From contig RFQZ01000028.1 of NCBI GenBank assembly GCA_009924735.1, forward strand, positions 1 to 38,102: a DNA stretch of 38,102 nucleotides, in the 5' to 3' direction. Source of the DNA: Flavobacteriia bacterium (GTDB lineage Bacteria > Bacteroidota > Bacteroidia > Flavobacteriales_D > Crocinitomicaceae). Shown one piece after another: positions 18,131 through 25,846 of this stretch (positions are counted from its first letter, which is position 1; each line of letters starts with the position of its first letter). The notes beneath the pieces were generated by a model, which was not told where the DNA came from, ran no database searches, and saw only the letters and a list, made by a program, of their open reading frames with translations. Made by a program: the position numbers and the translations under genes.

Positions 18131-20638
18131 TTATCTCAGGACATTTACGGTTCCTGAAATCTTTCTCTTATCCTCCTTTGCCTTGGATACAAAAACAATT
18201 TCCCAGGTGTAAACGCCTTCTTGAACGTCTTTTTTATCTCCATAATTTCCGCTCCAGCCTGTGTATGGATTGTAACATTCCCAAACCATTTCTCCCCAGC
18301 GATTGTAGATGGTTAATTTGTAATCATAAGGTTCAAATCCACTGGTGAAGATTGGTTTCCATTGCTGGTTATATTCGTCTTGGTCGGGTGTAAATGTATT
18401 TGGCACGTAGTAAATCAGTGGTTCTTGATACCCTATGCGTTGGGTAATCGAATCTGTGCATCCCGAAGGTGAGCTTGCGTAAAGGGTTACATTGAAACCA
18501 CCGGTTGTATTGTTGAAATTGTGCGATGCATCCACCTGATTGTCAGAATCCCCATCCCCAAAGAGCCAGGTATAAGCGGAAGCGCCTTGGCTTGTATTGT
18601 TGAATTGAATGGTTTCGGACGATGCAGTGAATTCGCCGGGAGAAAATGAAAAACTTGCCACAGGGTCCGATTCTACACAAATGTAATCTTGGATTAAAGC
18701 GCTGGCCGAACAACCACTCACATCTACTTGCAATTCAATGTCGTAGCAACCGAAAGCGCTAAAAGTGTAATTTACGTTTGGTGTGTTTCCTAAAAGCTGG
18801 CCGTTTGCCAACCAAGTGTAGGTAGCGCCATTGATGGGTGCTGTTGAAAGCGTTCCTTGTAAAGGAGAACAACCCAGTAAAGAATCGGCAGAAAAGATCA
18901 CGCCGGGGTTGTCTGAAACTTGCACCCACATGCTAGCTGTGTCTGCGCATTGGTTTTGGAAAGGCGTAAATTGATACATGAAAGTTCCCAATTGCTGGGT
19001 ATTTATCGCAAGTGGATTCCAAATACCATTTATGGGGGTTGGGTTTGTGGATTGCGGTTGAAGGATAGGGGCAGGTGTTAATCCCAAGCAATAGGGACCT
19101 AAAGCTGTAAACGTTGGTTCGGTAAGTGGCAATAAGGTAACCAAACAGCTGTCTTGGTTGCTGCACCCATTTAAGGTACCGGTAACGGTGTAGCTAAGGT
19201 TTTGACTTAGGTTACTTGAATTGTTAAGAATTTGGTTGATGTTTCCCCCAGCTCCTGGAAAAGCGCCGGCGATATTTGGATTTGCATTGACTGTGTAGGT
19301 AAAACTTGCGCCTGCAGGTGTTGAAGTTATGTTTTGAAAGAAAGTGGTTCCACTACAGAGGGTGTCAAATGGTGCAATGTTTACTTGAATGGGCGGATTG
19401 ACAATTACGTTGACAAAATCGAGTGATTGACAACCGCTGTTGTCGATTCCATTTAAAATGGCGGTAAAATTACCTGATGTAGGATAGGTAATGGTATGTG
19501 GTCCGGTTCCATTGGCGGAGGTGGGTGTTGCGCTTTGGGTGAAATTCCAATTTAAGGTTGTACAGTTTAAGGAATTGGCGCCATTAAAGGTTACGGTATT
19601 GCCTGCGCATATGGTAAGATTGCTTGCTGTTATTTGAGGTTGAGGTCCTGCGAAAGTTCCTCCGTTTGGATTGTTGTTGTTAAAGGTGAGCGTAAAACCT
19701 GTATTGGCTGAGAAATTATTTACCAACAAAGCATAGCTTGTACCCGGAGTCATGGTGATGCTTTGAATGTATGCGTTGTAGCCTGCTTGGCATCCTGGAA
19801 ATTCATTTAAGTCAAACTCTGCCAAAGACATTCCTGTTGACCCGGTAGCATTTAAACAGGATGAAGAACAACATCTCACAGGGGTTCTGGGTCCGCAAGG
19901 ATCATTTCCATTCAGTTGATAAAAAATGAAGTCGATGTCGGCTGTTGGGTTGATTGGCGTGATGTCGAAGGTAAGGGGTCCGCCGGTTGCACAAGTCCAA
20001 TAAAACCATGAGGAATTTGATTCATCGGGTCCAGGCATGTCTAAACAGGTTCCTGGCTCGGGTTCATCGTTGTTTAATCCGCCACCTCCAAGCGTGGAAA
20101 CACTGACTGGATTTTGGTTGCAAAGAAACGCAGCGCCCCCACAATCTGCACCCGGATTGGCGGTCGGCGTGTAGCTGTTGATGCACAATTCAAAAGACCC
20201 TTCATTGTTTGGAGGGCTTGAAATTCTGATGTAATAGGTATTTCCTGGAACAAGGGCTCCTTCGTAAAGCTGCGTAGTTCCCATGCCAGCTGAACCATTT
20301 GCACAATTTAGCTCGTTTATGACTCCGCCGCAAATGCCATCGTACAAAGCAATTCTCGGTTGTGGCATGGTACCACCGCCTCCGGAACCACTCGCCGATA
20401 TAAGTACATCCGTACCTAATGCGGTAAATTGAAACCATACATCCTCCGTGGATCCACCTGTCCAACATGCGGGTGCGGAGTACATTCCTGGCGTAGAGCC
20501 TACATTGTTAAAGAAGGCATTTCCTGAACAGTAATTTAAAACATTGGTAATTTGGGTTGCGGTGCCGCAATCATCGCCTTGTCCAAAGGAAACGACCGTA
20601 ATCAAACAGAAACAAATGATTTTAAATAACATAGACAT
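18131..20638 (-). CDS. T9SS type B surface protein with PKD-like modules
   Basis: 835 aa from the ATG at 20638 (MSMLFKIICFCLITVVSFGQ, signal peptide); a TTG two codons upstream and the ATG at 20632 are alternatives. The N-terminal half has two beta-rich modules of the kind common in Bacteroidota surface proteins (DVWFQFTALGTD near residue 65; SSWFYWTCATGGPLTFDITP near 210) with many Cys. A PKD-like module (near 335-410) and a cohesive beta module follow, then one copy of the ~70-aa repeat also found four times in the 892-aa protein (PTFTALGPYC ... QFTPFQNQCA). Two more PKD-like modules lead to a type B sorting domain (YYVPNTFTPDQDEYNQ, YNRWGEMVWECYN). A weak -7 (TAACTTTC) lies upstream. Probable adhesin or matrix component. 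Confidence 0.88.
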   Translation of the reverse strand: MSMLFKIICFCLITVVSFGQGDDCGTATQITNVLNYCSGNAFFNNVGSTPGMYSAPACWTGGSTEDVWFQFTALGTDVLISASGSGGGGTMPQPRIALYDGICGGVINELNCANGSAGMGTTQLYEGALVPGNTYYIRISSPPNNEGSFELCINSYTPTANPGADCGGAAFLCNQNPVSVSTLGGGGLNNDEPEPGTCLDMPGPDESNSSWFYWTCATGGPLTFDITPINPTADIDFIFYQLNGNDPCGPRTPVRCCSSSCLNATGSTGMSLAEFDLNEFPGCQAGYNAYIQSITMTPGTSYALLVNNFSANTGFTLTFNNNNPNGGTFAGPQPQITASNLTICAGNTVTFNGANSLNCTTLNWNFTQSATPTSANGTGPHTITYPTSGNFTAILNGIDNSGCQSLDFVNVIVNPPIQVNIAPFDTLCSGTTFFQNITSTPAGASFTYTVNANPNIAGAFPGAGGNINQILNNSSNLSQNLSYTVTGTLNGCSNQDSCLVTLLPLTEPTFTALGPYCLGLTPAPILQPQSTNPTPINGIWNPLAINTQQLGTFMYQFTPFQNQCADTASMWVQVSDNPGVIFSADSLLGCSPLQGTLSTAPINGATYTWLANGQLLGNTPNVNYTFSAFGCYDIELQVDVSGCSASALIQDYICVESDPVASFSFSPGEFTASSETIQFNNTSQGASAYTWLFGDGDSDNQVDASHNFNNTTGGFNVTLYASSPSGCTDSITQRIGYQEPLIYYVPNTFTPDQDEYNQQWKPIFTSGFEPYDYKLTIYNRWGEMVWECYNPYTGWSGNYGDKKDVQEGVYTWEIVFVSKAKEDKRKISGTVNVLR

Positions 20639-20699
20639 AGGCAAGGTTGACGAAAGTTAAGCATTTTCGTTGTCTAATTGTTAAAATAAGATAAAATAA

Positions 20700-22994
20700 T
20701 TAATTCCCTATGGCGTCCACCTTCTTTTGGCGTTGCATCGGATTTTCTTTCGTTGCTTGTTGTTTGAAAAGCTGGTATCTGGAAGGTTGACTGGATTGAG
20801 GCCACGTATTGTTGTTTAAATCTACATCGGCGGTTTCAAGAAATGGATCCAAGCGAATCTCCTTTACTTCTTGATCGAAAATAAAAACCTTGGAAACCTC
20901 TTCTTCGAATTGTCTCCATATTTCAACAGGGATTCTAACCACTTCAGTACTGTCGTTGGCGAAGGTAAATCGGATGATTAACGGCATTACCATGCCTCCC
21001 TCATTTTTGAAGTGTACCTCATAGAAGTGTTTTCCTGCATTCAACAATTCAAGGTCTTTTGCTGTGGTTTTTTGTTTGAATTCTTCATATTCCTTTTTGT
21101 CCAATCCATCCACCAGGTATAGGTTTCTTTTTGCATAGTAATCATCGATGAGTGAATCGCGTTCGTTGACCGTTTCTTTAATTTCGCTGTGATTTCTTGG
21201 CACGCCGATGTGAATGTCCTTCTCTGCGTCTTTTTCTTTTAGGAAAGCTTTTTCAAGGGTAGGATTTTGACTGTTTAACTGAAACCACTTTACATCTTGA
21301 ATTGATAGGTCCACGGGTTGCGTGCCGTAAAACCATCCCCGCCAAAACCAATCTAAATCAACCGCAGAGGCATCTTCCATGCTTCGGAAAAAATCGGCAG
21401 GACTTGGGTGTTTGAATTTCCAGCGTTCGCAATAGGTTTTAAAGGCATAATCGAACAATTCTCTCCCCATGATGGTTTCGCGAAGTATGTTTAGTCCGGT
21501 GGCTGGTTTTCCATAGGCGTTGTTTCCAAATTGAAAAATAGACTCTGAGTTGGTCATAATCGGAGAAATGAATTTTTGATCTCCTCTCATGTAGTCAGCA
21601 ATTAAGTGCGCAGGTCCTCGGCGTGAAGGGTAACCGCGTTCCCATTCCTGTTCTGTAAGGTATTGAACAAAAGTATTCAATCCTTCGTCCATCCAAGTCC
21701 ATTGACGCTCATCTGAGTTGATGATCATGGGGAAAAAGTTATGCCCCACTTCGTGAATGATTACGCCCCACATTCCATATTTCTCACTTTCTGAATAGGT
21801 GCCGTCTTCCTCAGGTCTTCCGCCATTAAAGCAAATCATGGGGTATTCCATGCCGATCCATTTTGAGTGAACTGAAATCGCTACGGGATAAGGGTAATCC
21901 ACTGTGTATTTCGAGTAGGTTTTGATGGTATGTGCGACCAGTTTGGTACTGTACCTTTCCCAAAGTGGATTTCCTTCTTTTGGGTAATAGGACATGCAAA
22001 GTATATTCTTTCCTCCAACGGTAGCATTTTGAGCGTCCCAGATAAATTTACGTGAACTTGCAAAAGCAAAGTCGCGTACGTTGGTGGCTTTGAATCGCCA
22101 TGTTTTTGTTGTGGTTTTCTTGTCTTTTTCAGCGGCTTCTGCTTCTGCTTGGGTGACAATTAACACAGGTGAATTTGCTTTTCTCGCTTGCTCCATGCGT
22201 TTGCGTTGTGCAGCAGAAAGGACATCGCTTGCATTTTGTATTTCTCCTGTTGCGGCAATGATGTGGTCTGAAGGTACTGTAATGCTCACATCGTAATTAC
22301 CGAAGGGCAACGTAAACTCACCGCGACCTAAGAACTGCTTGTTTTGCCAGCCAGTTACATCGCTGTAGACGCACATGCGTGGGAAGAATTGCGCAAGGGT
22401 GTAAAGGTAGTTTTTGTCTTTTTCAAAATACTCATACCCTGAGCGTCCCCCTACAGCCATTCTGTCGTTGATGTTATACCACCACTTTACGGTGAAACTG
22501 ATGCTGCTTTTGGGTGCAAGTGGCGCGGTCAAATCTATGCGAAGCATGGTTTTATTAATGAAGTAATTCATTTGTTGACCGGATGTGTTTGTGATGCTTT
22601 CAACTTTAAATCCTCCGTCGTAGTCAAAAAATCTTTTTTGGATGTCTCCAATGGATTTGAAGTCTTCCATTTTTTCTACTTCGATGAGCTTAGTGTCAGA
22701 ATGTTCGTCGTAGATGTTTTGATCCAATTGAAGCCAGAGATAGGGTAGGGCATCCGGTGAATTGTTGGTGTAGGTGATGGTTTCTGTTCCGTATAGTTTC
22801 TGGTTGGCATCATCGAGGATGAGGTTCATTTTGTAATCCGCTTGTTGTTGAAAATAGGCATGGCCAGGCGCTCCCGCGGCGTTACGGTATTCGTTTGGGG
22901 TTGGGAGTTCAATGTCGAGTTGGGAAAATTTCTTTTGTCCAAATAGACTTATGCAAAGCATGGCAGAGAAAATAAAAAGGCTTGTATATTTCAT
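20700..22994 (-). CDS. M1 family metallopeptidase
   Basis: 764 aa with signal peptide MKYTSLFIFSAMLCISLFGQ. Gluzincin zinc site near residue 413: HEVGH, 18 residues, then E (WTWMDEGLN), the HExxH-X18-E pattern of M1. A GMEYPM motif near 382 stands where the exopeptidase GxMEN motif lies in M1 enzymes. N-terminal beta-sandwich (YKMNLILDDANQKLYGTETITYTNNSP) is typical. It should cleave N-terminal residues from peptides in the periplasm or at the surface. No T9SS tail is visible (it ends QRQKKVDAIGN). Its ATG overlaps the stop of the upstream DUF6702-like gene as ATGA, so the pair is co-translated. Confidence 0.92.
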   Translation of the reverse strand: MKYTSLFIFSAMLCISLFGQKKFSQLDIELPTPNEYRNAAGAPGHAYFQQQADYKMNLILDDANQKLYGTETITYTNNSPDALPYLWLQLDQNIYDEHSDTKLIEVEKMEDFKSIGDIQKRFFDYDGGFKVESITNTSGQQMNYFINKTMLRIDLTAPLAPKSSISFTVKWWYNINDRMAVGGRSGYEYFEKDKNYLYTLAQFFPRMCVYSDVTGWQNKQFLGRGEFTLPFGNYDVSITVPSDHIIAATGEIQNASDVLSAAQRKRMEQARKANSPVLIVTQAEAEAAEKDKKTTTKTWRFKATNVRDFAFASSRKFIWDAQNATVGGKNILCMSYYPKEGNPLWERYSTKLVAHTIKTYSKYTVDYPYPVAISVHSKWIGMEYPMICFNGGRPEEDGTYSESEKYGMWGVIIHEVGHNFFPMIINSDERQWTWMDEGLNTFVQYLTEQEWERGYPSRRGPAHLIADYMRGDQKFISPIMTNSESIFQFGNNAYGKPATGLNILRETIMGRELFDYAFKTYCERWKFKHPSPADFFRSMEDASAVDLDWFWRGWFYGTQPVDLSIQDVKWFQLNSQNPTLEKAFLKEKDAEKDIHIGVPRNHSEIKETVNERDSLIDDYYAKRNLYLVDGLDKKEYEEFKQKTTAKDLELLNAGKHFYEVHFKNEGGMVMPLIIRFTFANDSTEVVRIPVEIWRQFEEEVSKVFIFDQEVKEIRLDPFLETADVDLNNNTWPQSSQPSRYQLFKQQATKENPMQRQKKVDAIGN

Positions 22995-23497
22995 AGCTGA
23001 ATTGGTATTTCTTTCAAGGATTCGTTGGCGAGAAAATTAAGGGTGTGGTGCTTTCCTTTTAGCAGATAATCGAGTTTGTTTTGCTGGTCCGGAAAGTATT
23101 GGGTGAGAAGCGAGAAGGATGCGAAAAGCTTTCCTTTTCGTTCAACGGTTTCTGATGATAGGTAGAATATTAAATCCCCTTGTGCGGTGATTTCTTGCCC
23201 ATCGGTTTTGAAAAAGATTTCCTGGTTGTTTTGATAGAGCGTAAATCCTGCCAGTAGGAAATGTTCCAATTCACTTTTGAGACTGTCCGTTTTAAGAATT
23301 TGTTCGATGCTGTAATCTTTACCATGTTTTTTTGAGGTAATGTAAGCAAGGTCGTGGGCGGTTACCTTAAGTGTGGCTTGAAATTGCTGTTCTGTGGGAT
23401 AATATTCAACCTCAATAAAGGCGAAGTGGTACTCATGTGCATTGAGCATCGAGAAGCCGGAAAGGAGAATGGTTAAGAGGAAGATCCTTAATTTCAT
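22991..23497 (-). CDS. DUF6702-like secreted protein upstream of M1 peptidase
   Basis: 168 aa from the ATG at 23497: MKLRIFLLTILLSGFSMLNA is a clear Sec signal peptide. The mature part (HEYHFAFIEVEYYPTEQQFQATLKVTAHDLAY, then a C-terminal beta-rich half with KGKLFASFSLLTQYFPDQQNKLDYLLKG in which the family pattern is seen) looks like the small Bacteroidota family DUF6702, usually next to an M1 peptidase. The family name is from memory and moderately certain; function unknown. The frame extends upstream to 23542, but that part overlaps the divergent gene and its promoter. A near-consensus -7 (TAATTTTA) lies 6 nt before the chosen start. The stop overlaps the M1 start by 4 nt. Confidence 0.75.
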   Translation of the reverse strand: MKLRIFLLTILLSGFSMLNAHEYHFAFIEVEYYPTEQQFQATLKVTAHDLAYITSKKHGKDYSIEQILKTDSLKSELEHFLLAGFTLYQNNQEIFFKTDGQEITAQGDLIFYLSSETVERKGKLFASFSLLTQYFPDQQNKLDYLLKGKHHTLNFLANESLKEIPIQL

Positions 23498-23503
23498 CGG
23501 CTC

Positions 23504-23520
23504 TAAAATTACTATATTTG
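23504..23520. promoter_or_regulatory. Back-to-back divergent -7 elements (DUF6702-like / YiiX-like genes)
   Basis: The 28-bp gap between the two start codons contains a minus-strand TAATTTTA (23511-23504, one mismatch to TAnnTTTG, 6 nt from its ATG) and a plus-strand TATATTTG (23513-23520, perfect, 5 nt from its ATG). One base separates them. Each promoter's -33 region must lie inside the other gene. Confidence 0.55.
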
Positions 23521-23525
23521 AACCA

Positions 23526-24161
23526 ATGCCACAACGATACACTTATCCAATCTTCCTCAGCATCCTAATCTTGTTTGCATGTGGGGAGAAAAAAGCCTCG
23601 CTTGGCTTGCAAGAAGGTGATTTGCTTTTTCAGGACCTGGATTGTGGTCCAATGTGTACAGCCATTGAAACTGTAACAGAGGGCGTGAATGGTCGGGATT
23701 TTTCCCATTGTGCAATGGTTATTGAAGAGAATGACACCTTAAAAGTGATTGAGGCAATTGGAAAAGGGGTGCAAGTTACTGCATTGGAAACTTTCAAGCA
23801 GCGAAGTAATAAAATACTGGCGGCTAGAATAAAATCGGTGAATCGGAACCTGATTTCAAGGGCTGTTGCTTATGCAAAATCACTCAAGGGAAAGCCTTAC
23901 GATGATGTGTTTCTTTTGAATAACGATCGATATTATTGCAGTGAATTGTTGTATGAATCGTTTAAAGTGGCGAACCATGGAAAGCCTATTTTTTCTTTGG
24001 CGCCCATGACTTTTATGGATCCCGCTACCAAGGCCTATTACCCAGTGTGGGTAGATTATTACCACGATTTGAAATGCCCAATTCCTGAAGGAAAACCTGG
24101 GCTGAATCCAGGATCGATTTCTAGAAGTCCTGTTCTAGAGCTTTTAGATTTTTCACTTTAA
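23526..24161 (+). CDS. YiiX/YebB-like NlpC/P60-type cysteine hydrolase, lipoprotein
   Basis: 211 aa from the ATG at 23526, giving MPQRYTYPIFLSILILFACG, a lipoprotein signal with Cys after LFA. The frame is open back to 23442 but that start would lie upstream of the promoter. The domain is of the permuted papain-like YiiX type: GDLLFQDLDCGPMC near residue 31, catalytic-looking His in FSHCAMVIE near 62, and catalytic-looking Cys in RYYCSELLYESFK near 140. Relatives cleave amide or ester bonds of lipids or peptidoglycan; the substrate here is unknown. It is divergent from the DUF6702-M1 pair and separate from the SGNH operon downstream by 70 bp of AT-rich DNA. Confidence 0.82.
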   Translation: MPQRYTYPIFLSILILFACGEKKASLGLQEGDLLFQDLDCGPMCTAIETVTEGVNGRDFSHCAMVIEENDTLKVIEAIGKGVQVTALETFKQRSNKILAARIKSVNRNLISRAVAYAKSLKGKPYDDVFLLNNDRYYCSELLYESFKVANHGKPIFSLAPMTFMDPATKAYYPVWVDYYHDLKCPIPEGKPGLNPGSISRSPVLELLDFSL

Positions 24162-24231
24162 GTACAAATTTTAATAATTTATTAATAAATCTTACGAGTT
24201 TTTTATTTTTCTTTAGGTTAAAATTCCTACC

Positions 24232-24645
24232 ATGAAAAAATTCATTCTTGTATTTTCTTTTTTCTTCGTACTTAACAACGGGATAATTGCTCAATGCCAG
24301 CCCCCTTCCTCGGTTGCTTCAACCCCAAACATGATTTACTATGCGGGAGGTTCTTGCATGTTCTATGATTCTTTGTGCAATTTGTTGCTTTCCGTTCCTG
24401 CAGTAGAGGCTTCCTGGTCTTGTTCTCCAGCAACTGCAAAATGGGTCGTGGTATCCCCATCCAACGGCGGTTATTATGAATTTCCGAATTATTCCAACAA
24501 CAACCCACAGATTAATTTTGATCAATACATGCGTCCCTTTTGGAGTGCTGATACCATTTATAACGAACTTATTTTCCTAATTTTGATCAATACATGCGTC
24601 CCTTTTGGAGTGCTGATACCATTTATAACGAACTTATTTTCCTAA
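24232..24645 (+). pseudogene. N-terminal fragment of a frameshifted SGNH-hydrolase gene
   Basis: 137 codons. It starts MKKFILVFSFFFVLNNGIIA (Sec signal peptide) and continues through a Cys-containing beta module (SVASTPNMIYYAGGSC). It reads normally up to FWSADTIYNELIF and then, because a 65-bp stretch is repeated, switches frame into LILINTCVPFGV and stops. Removing one 65-bp copy joins it in frame to the next reading frame and gives a single protein of 515 aa. So this is the front of one gene, not a separate gene. Whether the organism truly has two copies or the assembly does is open. Confidence 0.85.
24513..24645 (+). repeat. Exact 65-bp tandem duplication that breaks the reading frame
   Basis: Bases 24513-24577 are repeated perfectly at 24578-24642, and identity continues three more bases (TAA), so 68 bases match at an offset of 65. 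As 65 is not a multiple of three, two copies shift the frame and create the stop at 24643-24645; one copy would restore it. Confidence 0.97.
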
Positions 24646-25844
24646 ACGGGGCAGGTACTTCTGCAAAATTAATGTTCACCCCAACGCAAATTTTATCGGT
24701 AAAAAACTATAACCAAACGGTTACCTACACCCAAGGTACGGATTACACCTTGAACGGTAATACGCTTACCCAATTGAATCCGGCCATGTCTGCTTCGGTT
24801 TCATTGACCGTGGGAAGTGGCTTACAAAACAAGCAGCATACTTCATGGATAAATGTTACCTATAAACCCAATCGAAGCGGGTGGGCGAGCAGTAATAATT
24901 TTTCGTATCGAGGGTCGCAGCTTCCCAAAACCATGGCCAAGTTAAACAGCGGACAACCTGTGAAAATGCAAGCCATTGGCATGTCCATCACCGCCGGATT
25001 GAACGTGAGTGGATTTGCTGGAGACCCCAACCATTTTACACCAACGTTTCCTTACATGCACAGCTACATCGACATGCTTGGCCAACGATTAAATCAAGTA
25101 TTTCCTGGACCGATTACCATGTATAATAGCTCTTGTGGAGGCAAAATGGCGGCATGGGTTGATACGTATTGCCCAGCTTTGGTGAATCCGAATAACCCCG
25201 ATTTGGTTTTCATTGATATGGGTATGAATGACATTTGGGGAACTAACGCAGTGGCTTTCAAAAACAGCATTCAATCGGCCATGAATAAAATGAAACAGCA
25301 TAATCCCAATGTAGAATTTGTGCTTATAGGTAATATGCTCCCGGATGTATCAGGTATGGGAGCTCCTGCGAATGGTGCGGTAGATATGTATGGATTTCGA
25401 ACGCAGTATTTGAATATGGATACCGTAGGGGTGGTGTTTTTTGATATGACTTCCATTAGCGACAGCATATACGACCGTAAAGGAGCATACCAATGCACGG
25501 CAAATTCCCTGCATCCGAACGATTATCTTGCGCGTTGGTATGCCCAAGGTTTGTTTCAAATGTTCAACAATACTAACGTAAGCGGTATACCTGGTACATT
25601 GAACCTGGACGCTGTAACGTGTTTTCCGAATCCTAGCGAAGGAGTATTGTTGGTTGATTTAGGTTTTTCACCAACAGCTCCCGTTGATGTAACGGTATTC
25701 GATCTATTGGGACAGGTTGTTTATGAGGGAAAACAATTCCAGCAAAAGCAGCAATTTGATTTTTCGAGGCTCCCAAAAGGAAATTATAATATGCAATTAG
25801 GTAAATCTTCCAAGAAGCAACAAGTTTCATTCATAATTAAATAG
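24594..25844 (+). pseudogene. Main part of the frameshifted SGNH/GDSL hydrolase with T9SS type A tail
   Basis: 416 codons from an internal ATG within the second repeat copy; this ATG is not a credible native start because it lacks the signal peptide. SGNH blocks are visible: nucleophile Ser in QAIGMSITAGLN (usual GDS reads GMS), the Gly block NSSCGGKMAAW, the Asn block FIDMGMNDIWG, and the His in NSLHPNDYLARW. In block V the usual Asp three residues before the His (DxxH) is Asn here. The last ~80 residues are a type A sorting domain (CFPNPSEGVLLVDLG, LPKGNYNMQLGKS). The family deacylates polysaccharides or lipids; its role here is unknown. The beta-helix gene begins 2 nt after the stop. Confidence 0.85.
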
Positions 25845-25846
25845 CT

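Noticed and set aside
24646..24720. Programmed frameshift joining the two SGNH fragments
   Set aside because: No slippery heptamer is needed to explain the break: the exact 65-bp duplication accounts fully for the frame change.
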